Counted from the stretch's first letter, positions 51,513 through 61,410 are shown. The stretch is DNA of 64,000 nucleotides from Rhodoferax sp. (GCA_031291295.1 JARLJI010000116.1:186001-250000); one strand, 5' to 3'. The notes: generated by a model not told the origin, from the letters alone. A program made the numbers and translations.

Positions 51513-51848
51513 GCGCGCATTTACCAACAGCAGAAGTAGCCCCGGATTTCTTCGGCTCGCCTGGCAGTTGGTACAGCTTGGCAATCGTAGCCGCCACTGT
51601 ACCCAAATTGGCTGGCCCCCGGCCCGTGAGTTGCGCCGATTGGCTCAGGCAGCGCGCGCCAGTTCCTGTGCGCCTTGCCCACGCGGCTTGAGCTTGTCAG
51701 CGACCGCCCATGGCAGCAACTGAAGTTCAAATTGTTCATTGCCAATAAAGTCTGAGGCAGTTCAGGTGGCTGCCGCCGTGCGGGGGCAATTGGTAACTTG
51801 GGAGCTGGGGCGCTAGCGCGGACTGGTGATCTGAACTAACCCGTCACT
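51513..51848. other. Spacer at the island's far end
   Basis: These 336 bp contain no credible gene. Several short frames on the minus strand look like out-of-frame debris. Nothing resembling the tRNA-Val 3' end was found here, so the far attachment site was not identified. Confidence 0.5.
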
Positions 51849-52928
51849 CTACTTTCTGCCGGATGCCTTGTACCAGGCGACGCCATCATCACCAATATTC
51901 ATCTCGACCGCACCCTGATGCCTCAGGTAATTGAGGCAGGCCAGGCTCTCGCCGGTTGCCATCCCGAGCAAGGGCACATCCGTCTCCCCGATGGTTCGGC
52001 CGAACAGCGCGCCGAACACATCGACCGCGCGCTGGGGTTCGATCAGAGCCTCCGTGAGGCACGTCAAGGCATGGTTCTGCACCGCGGTCAGATAGTCCAG
52101 GCGTGCGTGCAATCCCCTGAAGCACTCGTTATGCGAGGGCAGCACCAGCACATCATCGGGCACCTCGCGCTTGAGCTTGTCCAGGGACGCATACCAGTCC
52201 GCCATCGGATTGGCGTCTGGCTCGATCGGATGAACCGAGACGTTCGACGAAATCCTCGGCAGGACCTGGTCGCCCGAGATCAGCACCTTGAGATCCGGGC
52301 AATATAGGCATGCATGTTCGGGGGAATGACCGTTGCCCACCACGACGCGCCACAGGTGCGGCCCAATGCGCAGCTCCTCGCCATCGACCAGGCGCCGGTA
52401 GCTGTCCGGCAGGGGGTGAATCTGGTTGCCGAAATTGCCAAATCGTGCGCGGTACGACTCCACCGCCGCCTCGGGCCATCCCGCCCGACGGTAAAAGTCC
52501 AGGGCTTCGGGCGGCGCTTCGCGCCCGCTGTCCGAGACCATGACGCGGCAACTCAGGTATTCGAGCCGCGTCATCCACAGGTGCAGACCGAATTTTCGGG
52601 TGAGCCAGCCGGCCATCCCGACGTGGTCGGGATGCATGTGTGTCACGAAGACCCTGGACAACGGCCGTTCATCCCTGGCATTCGAAAACAGCTCACGCCA
52701 TACCGTCACAGTTTCTTCGTTGCGCACGCCGGTGTCCACCAGAGCCCATCCATCGCCTTCATCGATCGCCCAGAGATTGATGTGATCGAGCGCATACGGC
52801 AGCGGCATGCGGATCCAGTGGACGCCGGGCGCGACTTCGAGCGTGCGACCGCGTTCGGGGGGTGCCTCGAAGGGGTATTCCAGCTTTGGTTTGCTGGGAG
52901 CGGTAGAAGTTTTCAGGTCGTTTGTCAA
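51849..52928 (-). CDS. MBL-fold metallo-hydrolase
   Basis: This 359-aa metallo-beta-lactamase fold protein has VFVTHMHPDHVGMAG (HxHxDH), GNGHSPEHACLYCPDLKVLISGDQVLP (third His and bridging Asp) and VLPSHNECFRGLH (last His). A C-terminal helical region of about 100 residues follows, as in lactonase/glyoxalase-II-like proteins with a winged-helix tail. The start is a TTG with GGAG six bases upstream. It begins ordinary chromosomal sequence beyond the island. The substrate is unknown, perhaps an acyl-CoA-type thioester given the neighbouring operon (inference). Confidence 0.8.
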   Translation of the reverse strand: MTNDLKTSTAPSKPKLEYPFEAPPERGRTLEVAPGVHWIRMPLPYALDHINLWAIDEGDGWALVDTGVRNEETVTVWRELFSNARDERPLSRVFVTHMHPDHVGMAGWLTRKFGLHLWMTRLEYLSCRVMVSDSGREAPPEALDFYRRAGWPEAAVESYRARFGNFGNQIHPLPDSYRRLVDGEELRIGPHLWRVVVGNGHSPEHACLYCPDLKVLISGDQVLPRISSNVSVHPIEPDANPMADWYASLDKLKREVPDDVLVLPSHNECFRGLHARLDYLTAVQNHALTCLTEALIEPQRAVDVFGALFGRTIGETDVPLLGMATGESLACLNYLRHQGAVEMNIGDDGVAWYKASGRK

Positions 52929-52955
52929 GTCAGACTCCAGTCAGCGGAAGCTGGG

Positions 52956-53141
52956 TTATAGCGGCAAGTCGGCATGATTTTCCGCAAGAAAGCAGGGGTA
53001 CACGTCACCTGCCTTGAAGCCGGGGGATCCCAGGACAGCCCGGAGATAGCCGATGTCCATGGTGATGTGTTTCTGGCTGACTGAGGCGAGGGCAGTGGCC
53101 AGCAGCGCAATGGTGGCTTCCCCGTGTCGATCCATGGGCAA
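52956..53141 (-). CDS. Small ORF of uncertain identity
   Basis: The 61-codon frame reads ...TIALLATALASVSQKHITMDIGYLRAVL..FKAGDVYPCFLAENHADL. The second half vaguely resembles the end of the carboxylase domain of biotin-dependent carboxylases, so it may be a fragment rather than a gene. It lies between the hydrolase and etfA genes on the same strand. Confidence 0.3.
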   Translation of the reverse strand: MPMDRHGEATIALLATALASVSQKHITMDIGYLRAVLGSPGFKAGDVYPCFLAENHADLPL

Positions 53142-53235
53142 TCATGATCGTCAGATCATAAAAGCACATCTCCATCCTCTCCTCGATGGGTCCAGAGCCG
53201 GGCGTGGGGCTCGGAAGGGTGGCTCTGATCTGGAG

Positions 53236-54168
53236 CTACAACGCCTTGACCAGTTCCGGCACGGCGGTAAACAGATCAGCCACCAACCCATAGTCGGCCA
53301 CGGAGAAGATCGGTGCCTCCTCATCCTTGTTGATCGCCACGATCACCTTGGAATCCTTCATGCCCGCCAGGTGCTGGATCGCCCCGGAGATGCCGACGGC
53401 CACATACAGCTGCGGCGCCACGATCTTGCCGGTCTGCCCGACCTGCCAGTCGTTCGGCGCATAGCCGGCATCCACCGCCGCGCGGCTGGCCCCCATGGCC
53501 GCGCCCAGCTTGTCCGCCAGCGGGGTGATGACCTCGTTGAACTTCTCGGCACTGCCCAAGGCCCGGCCTCCAGAGACGATGATCTTGGCGGCGGTCAGTT
53601 CGGGGCGGTCGTTCCTGGCAATCTCGCTGCCCATGAAGGCCGACTTGCCGCTGTCGGGCGTGGCCGTGATGGTTTCCACCGCGGCGCTGCCGCCGCTGTT
53701 TGGCGCCGGGTCAAAGCCCGTGGTGCGCACGGTGATGACCTTGGTGGCGTCACTGCTTTGCACGATGGCAATGGCATTGCCGGCATAGATCGGGCGCTCG
53801 AAGGTGTCCGGGCTGTCCACCTTGCTGATGTCGCTGATCTGGGCCACGTCGAGTTTGGCGGCCACGCGTGGGGCGATGTTCTTGCCCGAGGCGGTGGCCG
53901 GGAACAGGATGTGGCTGTAATTGGCGGCAATGGCCAGTACCTGGGCGGCGATGTTCTCGGCCAGGCCGTGCGCGAAGTACTCGCCCTCCGAATGCAGCAC
54001 CTTGGCCACACCGGTGATCTGCGCTGCAGCGGCAGCGGCAGCGCCGGCATTGTGGCCGGCGATCAGCACGTGCACCTCACCGCCACACTGGGCGGCGGCG
54101 GTCACGGTGTTCAGGGTGGCGCCCTTGAGGTGGGCGTTGTCGTGTTCGGCAATAACGAGTGAAGTCAT
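53236..54168 (-). CDS. etfA: Electron transfer flavoprotein alpha subunit
   Basis: This 310-aa protein has the ETF domain ([22 protein letters not shown]) and the C-terminal FAD-binding domain with [30 protein letters not shown] and [29 protein letters not shown]. It passes electrons from acyl-CoA dehydrogenases to the quinone pool. It follows etfB directly, with the ATG adjacent to the etfB stop, and ends the acyl-CoA operon. Confidence 0.94.
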   Translation of the reverse strand: MTSLVIAEHDNAHLKGATLNTVTAAAQCGGEVHVLIAGHNAGAAAAAAAQITGVAKVLHSEGEYFAHGLAENIAAQVLAIAANYSHILFPATASGKNIAPRVAAKLDVAQISDISKVDSPDTFERPIYAGNAIAIVQSSDATKVITVRTTGFDPAPNSGGSAAVETITATPDSGKSAFMGSEIARNDRPELTAAKIIVSGGRALGSAEKFNEVITPLADKLGAAMGASRAAVDAGYAPNDWQVGQTGKIVAPQLYVAVGISGAIQHLAGMKDSKVIVAINKDEEAPIFSVADYGLVADLFTAVPELVKAL

Positions 54169-54918
54169 TTAGATCACCTTCGCTTCATTTTTCAGTTTGT
54201 CCACCAGCGTGGCGACGTCGGGCACCTTGATGCCGGCGCTGCGCTTGGGTGGCTCGGAGACCTTGATCGTCTTCAGGCGCGGGCTGACATCCACCCCGAG
54301 GTCTTCGGGCTTGTAGGTGTCGAGCTGCTTTTTCTTGGCCTTCATGATGTTGGGCAGGGTCACATACCTGGGCTCGTTCAGGCGCAGGTCGGTGGTGACG
54401 ATGGCGGGCAGGCCCATAGAAAGGGTCTCCAGCCCGCCGTCGACTTCACGCGTGACCTGGGCCCGGCCATCGACCACTTCGACCTTGCTGGCAAAGGTGG
54501 CTTGCGGCAGGTCGGCGAGAGCTGCGAGCATCTGGCCGGTCTGGTTGCAGTCGTCGTCGATGGCCTGTTTGCCCAGGATCACCAGGCCGGGTTGTTCCTT
54601 GTCCATCAGGGCCTTGAGCAGCTTGGCCACGGCCAGGGGCTGCAGCTCGGCGTCGGTCTGCACCAGGATGGCGCGATCGGCGCCGATGGCCATGGCGGTG
54701 CGCAGGGTCTCCTGGCACTGCTGCACGCCGCAGGAGACGGCGATGACTTCCGTGGCGACGCCTTTCTCTTTCAGGCGCACGGCTTCTTCAACGGCGATCT
54801 CGTCAAAGGGGTTCATGCTCATCTTCACGTTGGCGATGTCCACGCCAGTGCCGTCGGACTTGACGCGCACCTTGACGTTGTAGTCGACCACGCGCTTGAC
54901 GGGGACGAGGATTTTCAT
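54169..54918 (-). CDS. etfB: Electron transfer flavoprotein beta subunit
   Basis: This 249-aa AMP-binding subunit starts [20 protein letters not shown] and has [33 protein letters not shown] and [12 protein letters not shown]. The ATG overlaps the acyl-CoA synthetase stop (ATGA), so the two are translationally coupled. The open frame continues upstream without homology. It is part of the acyl-CoA operon together with two acyl-CoA dehydrogenases. Confidence 0.94.
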   Translation of the reverse strand: MKILVPVKRVVDYNVKVRVKSDGTGVDIANVKMSMNPFDEIAVEEAVRLKEKGVATEVIAVSCGVQQCQETLRTAMAIGADRAILVQTDAELQPLAVAKLLKALMDKEQPGLVILGKQAIDDDCNQTGQMLAALADLPQATFASKVEVVDGRAQVTREVDGGLETLSMGLPAIVTTDLRLNEPRYVTLPNIMKAKKKQLDTYKPEDLGVDVSPRLKTIKVSEPPKRSAGIKVPDVATLVDKLKNEAKVI

Positions 54919-56477
54919 TCGGAAGACTCCTTGGGGGATGTAACAAGTTCGCGCAACCGCCGCCGCAGCAATTTTCCCGTAGGCGAGCGCGGCAGGCTGT
55001 CGAGGATATGGATCTGTGCCGGTTGTTTGAAGCGCCCGAGATGTGCTTCGCAATGGCGCTGCACCGCCGCGAGAAGAGTGACCGTATCGTTGCTGGCTTC
55101 GCGTACTACCACGACGAAGGCCACTGGCCGTTCCCCGAAGCGCTCGTCGGCGATGCCAACAACGGCGCAATCCCAGACGCCCGGCGTTTCCCGGATTACC
55201 GCTTCGATTTCCTGCGGGTACAAATTCACACCGCCCGAGATGATCATGTCGTCCTGGCGGTCAGTGAGATAGAGGTAACCATCGATGTCGACATGTCCGA
55301 TGTCGCCGAAGGTCTGCCAGCCCTGAGGCAGGGTACGTGCGGCCGTCTTTTCCGGCGCCTTATGATAGGCAAACGGAGCCACGCCGGAAAAGCACACCAA
55401 GCCCGTGGCACCGGCCGGAAGCTCGACTCCTTGGTCATCGGCGATGTGCAGCGCACCTTTGCGTGCCTGGCCCACAGAGCCCGGCCGCTGTTGCGCCTCG
55501 GTCGAATTGATCAACGTCAGGCCAATGCCTTCGCTGCCCGAGTAGTACTCCAGCAAGATCGGTCCCCACCAGCCGATCATCGCCGCCTTGAGGGCGGGCG
55601 GGCAGGGCGCGGCGCCATGGATGGCGAGCCGATGGGCCGGCGCGACGAATGCCGCACGCCGCTGCGCGGGCAGTGATAGCAGGCGCTGGAACATCGCCGG
55701 AACCCATTGGCTGTGGGTGATGTCTTCCTGTTCGAGCAGGTGCAAGGCTTGGTCGGCGTCGAAGCGTTCCATCACATGCACCGTGCCACCGCCGGCGGTG
55801 ACGGCCAGGGCAAAGCGCAACGGTGCTGCGTGGTAGAGCGGTGCGGTGGAAAGGTAGCGGACGTCGGGACCGCCAAGATCGAACAGGGTGATCAGGTCCG
55901 CGGCAAATGGAGGAGTGCCGCGCCATTCGGCCGGCAAGAGTGGCCGTATCACCCCCTTGGGGGCGCCCGTGGTGCCCGAGGTGTACATCATCAAAGCGCC
56001 TGGCGGCTCCTCTGTCTGCGGCAGTGGCGAAGCATCGACCAGCAGTTCCTCCAACGGTGTGAAGCCAGGGATCGGGCCACGCAGCGACAGCCAGTGCCGC
56101 GGGGCCTGCAGCATCGCCGGCAAGGACGCGACGGCATCCTGCAGTGCGGCATCGGCGAACACGCACTTGGCGTCGGTATCTTCAATCAGGTAGCACAGTT
56201 CCGAAGCAGTGAGAGCCGTCGACATCGGGGTCAGGTACAAGCCCGAACGCCAGGCGGCCCAGGCGATGGCCAGCGCCTCGGGCCGGTTACCTATCAGCGA
56301 GGCAATATGGTCTCCACGCACCAGGCCAAGGCGCCGCATTGCGACGGCAATGCGGTTGGCCAGCGCCTCCAGCGCGCCATAGCTCATGCGCTCGCCGCCG
56401 CAGACGAGGGCGGTGCGCTCCGGGGTGGCGCCCGCGTGGTCTCGCAGGTCCCAGATCTTCACAGTGCCTACAGACAT
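54915..56477 (-). CDS. AMP-forming acyl-CoA synthetase
   Basis: This 520-aa ANL-superfamily ligase activates a carboxylic acid to its CoA thioester. It has [14 protein letters not shown] (P-loop-like A3 motif), [11 protein letters not shown] (A5), [33 protein letters not shown] (A7/A8) and the C-terminal lysine in [11 protein letters not shown]. The substrate acid cannot be told. The ATG at 56477 gives [10 protein letters not shown]; a TTG three codons earlier is less likely. It sits between the SDR and etfB genes. Confidence 0.88.
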   Translation of the reverse strand: MSVGTVKIWDLRDHAGATPERTALVCGGERMSYGALEALANRIAVAMRRLGLVRGDHIASLIGNRPEALAIAWAAWRSGLYLTPMSTALTASELCYLIEDTDAKCVFADAALQDAVASLPAMLQAPRHWLSLRGPIPGFTPLEELLVDASPLPQTEEPPGALMMYTSGTTGAPKGVIRPLLPAEWRGTPPFAADLITLFDLGGPDVRYLSTAPLYHAAPLRFALAVTAGGGTVHVMERFDADQALHLLEQEDITHSQWVPAMFQRLLSLPAQRRAAFVAPAHRLAIHGAAPCPPALKAAMIGWWGPILLEYYSGSEGIGLTLINSTEAQQRPGSVGQARKGALHIADDQGVELPAGATGLVCFSGVAPFAYHKAPEKTAARTLPQGWQTFGDIGHVDIDGYLYLTDRQDDMIISGGVNLYPQEIEAVIRETPGVWDCAVVGIADERFGERPVAFVVVVREASNDTVTLLAAVQRHCEAHLGRFKQPAQIHILDSLPRSPTGKLLRRRLRELVTSPKESSE

Positions 56478-56482
56478 TGGGC

Positions 56483-56626
56483 TCAATCCTTGCGCAGCAG
56501 GCCCAGGCGAGCCCGCGTAACGCGCTCGGTCTCGACAGGGTGGCGCGCGAACACGCCGTATTTAGCTGAACTCAACGGTGCTGCGCAAGTCAACGCCAAT
56601 GTGCCAATAAAACCCCGTCTGTTCAT
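56483..56626 (-). CDS. Small ORF with signal-like N-terminus
   Basis: This 47-codon frame begins MNRRGFIGTLALTCAAPLSSA, which resembles a short Tat-type or general signal sequence, and ends in basic residues. It lies in the 169-bp gap between the SDR and synthetase genes. It could be a remnant of an exported protein or a chance frame; no homologue is recognised. Confidence 0.25.
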   Translation of the reverse strand: MNRRGFIGTLALTCAAPLSSAKYGVFARHPVETERVTRARLGLLRKD

Positions 56627-56646
56627 TGCCGCAGGTCTCCTGATTT

Positions 56647-57549
56647 TCAGCCGGCGCTGCGTTGCGCCTTTTCCTGCTCGGCACGCCCTCGCACCAGGGC
56701 CTTCGCCTCAGCCCAGTCTTCGGGCGTCAACTTGCCCAGCGCTGCGAAGGTGCTGGGCGCGGCGAGGTGGTGGCCTCCATCGATGGCAATATTCTGGCCG
56801 GTCAGGTACTCGCAACCGTCGGCTTGCAAGAAAATCAGCAGGTTACACAGCTCCGGCATACGGCCAAAGCGCTGCATCGGCACTTCGTCGGCCGAGGCTG
56901 CGCCGACATTGGCTTTGGGAATTGGCGCCAGCTTCTCCCAGGCACTTTCGGTTGGGAAGGGTCCCGGGGCCACCGCATTCACGCGAATGTTGTGCTTGCC
57001 CCATTCGACGGCCAGTGACATCGTCATCGCGTGTACCGCGGTTTTCGCCATCACTGATGGCAACACGTAGGCCGAGCCGGTCCAGACCCAAGTGACGAGC
57101 ATGCTGACCACCGAACCCGGTAGGCCCTGCGCGATCCAGCGCCGACCGCACGCCAGTGTGGCGTAAAGCGCACCGTCCATCACCGTCGAGCGTACGGCGG
57201 AAAAGCCGCGCGGGCTGATATCTACCGAGGGCGCGATAAAGTTCGCGGCGGCGTTGTTGATCAGGCCCGTCAGGGGCCCGCCGGTCCAGATGCGCTCGAC
57301 CATCGCTTCGATCTGCTCGGCCTCACGCACGTCGCAGATGTGGTACTCGATGCTGCCGCCATGCAGCGCGGCCTGCCGCAGCTCAGCCACGGCCTGCTGG
57401 AGCACGACTTCGCGGCGGCCACAGATATGCACCGAGGCGCCATGCGCCACGAAGTCGCGCGCCAATTCCTTGCCCAGGCCAGTACCACCGCCTGTGATGA
57501 GGATGCGTTTGCCCGCGAGTACGTCGGGGCGGAAAGTTGAAGTCGTCAC
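56647..57549 (-). CDS. Short-chain dehydrogenase, 2,4-dienoyl-CoA reductase-like
   Basis: This 300-aa SDR has the NAD(P) motif ILITGGGTGLGKELA and INNAAANFIAPS. The usual YxxxK catalytic pair is SVMAK here: Ser replaces Tyr, as in 2,4-dienoyl-CoA reductases (DECR/PECR group), which use Ser and Lys. VNAVAPGPFPTESAWEKL and LTGQNIAIDGG are also typical. The start is a GTG with AGGAGA six bases upstream. In this operon it probably handles unsaturated acyl-CoA intermediates. Confidence 0.82.
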   Translation of the reverse strand: MTTSTFRPDVLAGKRILITGGGTGLGKELARDFVAHGASVHICGRREVVLQQAVAELRQAALHGGSIEYHICDVREAEQIEAMVERIWTGGPLTGLINNAAANFIAPSVDISPRGFSAVRSTVMDGALYATLACGRRWIAQGLPGSVVSMLVTWVWTGSAYVLPSVMAKTAVHAMTMSLAVEWGKHNIRVNAVAPGPFPTESAWEKLAPIPKANVGAASADEVPMQRFGRMPELCNLLIFLQADGCEYLTGQNIAIDGGHHLAAPSTFAALGKLTPEDWAEAKALVRGRAEQEKAQRSAG

Positions 57550-57559
57550 GCGATGTCTC

Positions 57560-58756
57560 CTAAGCGGGGTTGATGCCGGCCACGCCATTGACGGCGTCCT
57601 TGCGCGGCTTGTAGTTGGCAAACAGCTGGCGGCCGATGATGTGCTTCATCACCTCGATCGAGCCGCCGGCGATCTTGACGATGCGCGCGTCCGCATAGGC
57701 GCGTGCAATGGGATATTCCCACATGTAGCCCCAGCCGCCGAACAGTTGCAGGCATTCGTCCACCACTTTGCAATGCATGTTCGAGAGCCACATTTTTGCC
57801 ATGGCGGCGTCAACCGCGTCGAGCTCACCTTTCATGAAAATCTCGATGCATTTGTCGGTGAACTGCCGGCCCACGACTGCTTCGGTCTTGAGCTCGGCCA
57901 GCTTGAACTGCGTGTTCTGGAAATCAGCAATCGTTTTGCCGAATGCCTTGCGGTTGGCCGTGTACTCGACGGTGTAGTCGATCACCGTCTCGGCCACCGT
58001 CGCTGAGCGTATCGCTTGCGCCAGGCGCTCCTGTGCGAGCTTGGTCATCATCAGCTCGAACCCTTTGCCTTCCTCACCGAGCATCGCCGAAGCCGGCACG
58101 CGCACCTCGTCGAAAAACAGCTCCGACGTATCCTGCGCCTTCATGCCGAGCTTGTGCAGGTTCTTGCCGCGCCGGAAGCCTGGCAGACTGGTATCGACGA
58201 GGAACAGCGTGACGCCCTTGGCGCCCGCCGCCGAGTCGGTCTTGGTGGCCAGTACGATGACATCGCAGGTTTGGCCGTTGGAGATAAAGACCTTCTGGCC
58301 CGAGATCACGAAATCGTCACCGTCGCGCACGGCTTTCGTGCGAATGGCCTTGAGGTCGGAACCGGCGTGCGGCTCAGTCATGCCCAGCGCGCCGATGGCT
58401 TTGCCCGAGACCATCTGGGGGAGCCAGCGCTTCTTCTGCGCTTCGCTACCGAAAGATTTGACATAGGTGGCCACCAGGTCGCAATGAATCAGGAAGCCCG
58501 GTCCCGTGTAGCCCGAGCGGGCCATCTCCTCGAAGACGACGACATCGAACAGGTAGTCGGCGCCGATGCCGCCATATTCCTCGGGAATCGTGCAGCACAG
58601 CATCCCGGCGGCGCCGGCTTTCAGCCACAGTTCGCGCGGCACGACGCCGTCGGCCTCCCACTGTGCATGATGCGGGGCGATCTCCCGGTCGATAAACTTC
58701 CGCACGGTGTCACGGAAGGCCTCATGGTCCTCGCTGAACAGGTTTCTCTTGATCAT
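57560..58756 (-). CDS. Acyl-CoA dehydrogenase 1
   Basis: This 398-aa flavoenzyme has PEEYGGIGADYLF, GALGMTEPHAGSDLKAIRT (FAD-binding), WAYMW-like GWGYMWEYPIARAYADARI and a final GGSIEVMKHIIGRQL helix. The catalytic Glu is expected in the AYADARI-adjacent segment of medium-chain types. It lies 13 bp from the second acyl-CoA dehydrogenase gene and passes electrons to the EtfAB encoded downstream. Confidence 0.92.
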   Translation of the reverse strand: MIKRNLFSEDHEAFRDTVRKFIDREIAPHHAQWEADGVVPRELWLKAGAAGMLCCTIPEEYGGIGADYLFDVVVFEEMARSGYTGPGFLIHCDLVATYVKSFGSEAQKKRWLPQMVSGKAIGALGMTEPHAGSDLKAIRTKAVRDGDDFVISGQKVFISNGQTCDVIVLATKTDSAAGAKGVTLFLVDTSLPGFRRGKNLHKLGMKAQDTSELFFDEVRVPASAMLGEEGKGFELMMTKLAQERLAQAIRSATVAETVIDYTVEYTANRKAFGKTIADFQNTQFKLAELKTEAVVGRQFTDKCIEIFMKGELDAVDAAMAKMWLSNMHCKVVDECLQLFGGWGYMWEYPIARAYADARIVKIAGGSIEVMKHIIGRQLFANYKPRKDAVNGVAGINPA

Positions 58757-58769
58757 CTTGGTGTTCCTC

Positions 58770-59936
58770 TCAATAGGACTTGGGTAGGTCGAGCACCTTC
58801 TCGGCGATGAACGACAGGATCAGCTGTTCAGTGACCGGCGCGATGCGCGTGATCGTCACTTCGCGCAGTAGTCGCTCGACGTGGTACTCCTTGGCATAGC
58901 CGAAGCCACCGTGCGTTAACACCGACTGCAGGCAGGAATCGAAACCGGCGCGCGCGCCCAGGAATTTGGCCGCGTTGGCTTCGGCCCCACAGGGCTGGTG
59001 CTGGTCATACAGCCAGGCGCCCTTCATCACCATCGCCCAGGCGGCCTCCAATGCCATCCAGCGCTCAGCGAGCGGGTGCTGGATGCCTTGGTTTTGGCCA
59101 ATCGGGCGGTTGAACACAACCCGATCACGCGCATACTTCGTGGCGCGCCGCAGGGCGTCCTGGCCGATGCCGATGGCCTCCGCGGCCACAAGCAGGCGCT
59201 CGGGGTTCAGGCTGTGCAGGATGTAGGAAAAGCCCTTGCCTTCTTCGCCGACACGGTCACTCTCGGGAATGAACAGGCCGTCGATGAAGATGGCGTTCGA
59301 GTCCACGGCCTTGCGCCCCATCTTCGGGATGCGGTGTACGTCGATCTTGCTGCGGTCGAGGTCCGTGTAGAAGATCGTGATGCCGTCGGTCGGACGTTTG
59401 CAGTCCTCCAGCTTGGTCGTGCGTGTCAGCAGCATGATCTTGTTGGCCACTTGGGCGGTGGATGTCCAGACCTTCTGGCCATGGACCACGTAGCCCCCGG
59501 GCACCTTTTGTGCAAAGGTCTTTATCGCGGTCGTGTTCAAGCCGGCGTCGGGCTCGGTGAAGCCGAAGCAACATTGATCCTTGCCTTCCACCAGCCGCGG
59601 CAACCAACGCTGGCGCTGCTCAGGCGTGCCGAACACCACGATCGGGTGCGGTCCGAACAGGTTGATGTGCACCGTCGAGGCGGCAGCCATACCTCCTCCG
59701 TGGCTGGCCACTTCGTGAAGCATGATCACGGCCTCGGTGACGCCGAGGCCGGCGCCGCCGTATTCAGGCGGCATCGTGATGCCCAGCCATCCGGCGTCGG
59801 CCATCGCGCGGTGGAACTCGCGCGGGAACTGGCCGTCGTCGTCGCGTGCGAGCCAGTATTCATCGTCGAACGAGCGTACGACGGCGCTTACGCCATCGCG
59901 GATCGCGCGGTGGTCTTCGCTGATTGAAAAGTCCAT
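58770..59936 (-). CDS. Acyl-CoA dehydrogenase 2
   Basis: This 388-aa paralogue starts MDFSISEDHRAIRDGVSAVV with GGAGA upstream. It has PPEYGGAGLGVTEAVIML, CFGFTEPDAGLNTTAIKTFA, VFNRPIGQNQGIQHPLAE and THGGFGYAKEYHVERLLREV. It differs enough from acyl-CoA dehydrogenase 1 to suggest another chain length or branched/hydroxylated substrate, or a different step of the same pathway. The open frame begins 11 codons earlier without homology. Confidence 0.92.
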   Translation of the reverse strand: MDFSISEDHRAIRDGVSAVVRSFDDEYWLARDDDGQFPREFHRAMADAGWLGITMPPEYGGAGLGVTEAVIMLHEVASHGGGMAAASTVHINLFGPHPIVVFGTPEQRQRWLPRLVEGKDQCCFGFTEPDAGLNTTAIKTFAQKVPGGYVVHGQKVWTSTAQVANKIMLLTRTTKLEDCKRPTDGITIFYTDLDRSKIDVHRIPKMGRKAVDSNAIFIDGLFIPESDRVGEEGKGFSYILHSLNPERLLVAAEAIGIGQDALRRATKYARDRVVFNRPIGQNQGIQHPLAERWMALEAAWAMVMKGAWLYDQHQPCGAEANAAKFLGARAGFDSCLQSVLTHGGFGYAKEYHVERLLREVTITRIAPVTEQLILSFIAEKVLDLPKSY

Positions 59937-59965
59937 GGGTTCTCCGTGTGTGTTGCTACCGTGAC

Positions 59966-60844
59966 TCAACCGGCCAGGCCGAGTGTGCGCAGCGCCTGGG
60001 TGAGGTGCGGCTTGTCGACCATCACGCCGTCGATGCTGAGCGTGCCGGCCTCGGGTTGGGCCGCGAAGGCGTCGACGATGCGGCGCGCATGGGCCAGCTC
60101 GGCCTCACTCGGCGAGTAAGCCTCGTTGATGATGGCCACCTGATCGGGGTGGATCGCGATGCGGCCACGGAAGCCGCGCCGGCGCGAGGCTCGGCACGCG
60201 GCGGCCAGGCCGGCGGCATCGCGGAAGTCGGCATACAGCGTATCAATCGCAGGCATCCCGGCGGACGCGGCAGCGCACAGGCACAGCGAGTTCGCCCATG
60301 TGTACAGCGGCGACCAGTTGCCGTCTTCCTCCCGGTTCGAGACCGCACCGATCGCGGCCGACAGGTCCTCGGCTCCCCAAGTCACGCCGGCGAGCCGCGG
60401 TATGGGCCCGGCGAAGGTCTGCATATTGAGCATGGCCTGCGCGGTTTCGGTGGCGACCGGAATGATGCGCACAGTGCCCCCTTCGATGCCGGCACGCGGT
60501 TCGAGCGCGTCGAGGCAATAGCCCAAACGCACGATGTCGGCGGCGCTGTGCGTCTTGGGCAGCAGGATGCCAGCGAGGCCAGGCACCACGACGGCGGCAA
60601 GGTCGCCCATGGCCAGTGCGGTGTCGAGCGGGTTGATGCGCACGAACAGTCGCGCGCTGAGTTGCGCTGCCTGCGTGGTGATGAATTCGGCCGCCGTGCT
60701 GCGCGCTCCGACCTTGCGCGCCTCGGCGACCGAGTCTTCCAGATCGAGAATCAACACGTCGGCCGGGCTGCCCACTGACTTGGCGAGCTTGCGCTCGTTG
60801 TCGGCCGGCACGAACAGCATGGAGCGCAGTTTCATGGTGCTCAT
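59966..60844 (-). CDS. HpcH/HpaI-citrate lyase beta (CitE-like) protein
   Basis: This 292-aa TIM-barrel protein starts MSTMKLRSMLFVPADNERKLAKS and has ADVLILDLEDSVAEARK (substrate/Mg site), FVRINPLDTALAMGDLAAV and GVTWGAEDLSAAIGA. Stand-alone CitE-like proteins cleave or hydrolyse malyl-, methylmalyl- or similar CoA thioesters. It overlaps the maoC stop by four bases (ATGA). With maoC it could hydrate and then cleave an enoyl-CoA. Confidence 0.88.
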   Translation of the reverse strand: MSTMKLRSMLFVPADNERKLAKSVGSPADVLILDLEDSVAEARKVGARSTAAEFITTQAAQLSARLFVRINPLDTALAMGDLAAVVVPGLAGILLPKTHSAADIVRLGYCLDALEPRAGIEGGTVRIIPVATETAQAMLNMQTFAGPIPRLAGVTWGAEDLSAAIGAVSNREEDGNWSPLYTWANSLCLCAAASAGMPAIDTLYADFRDAAGLAAACRASRRRGFRGRIAIHPDQVAIINEAYSPSEAELAHARRIVDAFAAQPEAGTLSIDGVMVDKPHLTQALRTLGLAG

Positions 60845-61293
60845 GCCGGCTTCCTCAGCATCAGCGCCTGGCGCAGGCAGGTGCAGACTTCCTCGCCTCG
60901 CTGGTTGAAACCCTGGTGCAGGAAGGTCACGATGCCTGCGTTGGGGCGCGACTTGCTCTCGCGGACCTCCTTCACCGTCGTGCGCGAACGGATCGTGTCG
61001 CCGTGGAACACCGGGCCCGGGAAGCGCGTGTCGGTCATGCCGAGGTTGGCCACCGTGGTGCCGAGTGTTGTATCCTGTACCGACAGTCCGATAACGAGTC
61101 CGAGCGTGAAGATGCTGTTGACGAGCGGGCGACCGAACTCGGTACCTTTGCAGTACTCGGCGTCGATGTGGATCGCCGCGGGGTTGTATGTGGCATTGCT
61201 GAACCACATGTTGTCCGCCTCCGTCACGGTACGGCGGATCTCGTGGTCGAATGTCTGTCCGACACTGAATTCCTCAAACCAGCAGCCTGCCAT
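60841..61293 (-). CDS. MaoC-like dehydratase
   Basis: This 150-aa hotdog-fold protein has FSVGQTFDHEIRRTVTEADN, NPAAIHIDAEYCKGTEFGRPLVNSIFTL and GDTIRSRTTVKEVRESKS, which are the R-hydratase (D..H) motif regions of MaoC proteins. It likely hydrates an enoyl-CoA. It is the first gene of the minus-strand operon (maoC, citE-like, two dehydrogenases, SDR, synthetase, etfB, etfA) and faces the MDR reductase gene. Confidence 0.9.
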   Translation of the reverse strand: MAGCWFEEFSVGQTFDHEIRRTVTEADNMWFSNATYNPAAIHIDAEYCKGTEFGRPLVNSIFTLGLVIGLSVQDTTLGTTVANLGMTDTRFPGPVFHGDTIRSRTTVKEVRESKSRPNAGIVTFLHQGFNQRGEEVCTCLRQALMLRKPA

Positions 61294-61324
61294 CGGTGTT
61301 TTCCTAGAAAATAATTATGTATCA

Positions 61325-61355
61325 GCGTATGGATGTACATTATACGCATGTGTAC
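61325..61355. promoter_or_regulatory. Candidate operator with overlapping inverted repeats
   Basis: GCGTAT (61325-61330) pairs with ATACGC (61342-61347), and GTACA (61335-61339) pairs with TGTAC (61351-61355). They lie in the AT-rich spacer between maoC and the divergent reductase gene and may bind a regulator that is not encoded in this window. Confidence 0.4.
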
Positions 61356-61410
61356 TATATCAAAACTCGGTGATTTGCAACTCAGGTGAAACCTTGATGG
61401 AGACCACGAT

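Noticed and set aside
51521..51745. 74-codon minus-strand frame in the spacer after the IS3 remnant
   Set aside because: No recognisable domain; the sequence looks like out-of-frame debris and has no ribosome-binding site.
53185..53225. Inverted repeat downstream of etfA as an intrinsic terminator
   Set aside because: AGAGCC..GGCTCT can pair, but no T-run follows on the etfA strand, so the evidence is too weak.
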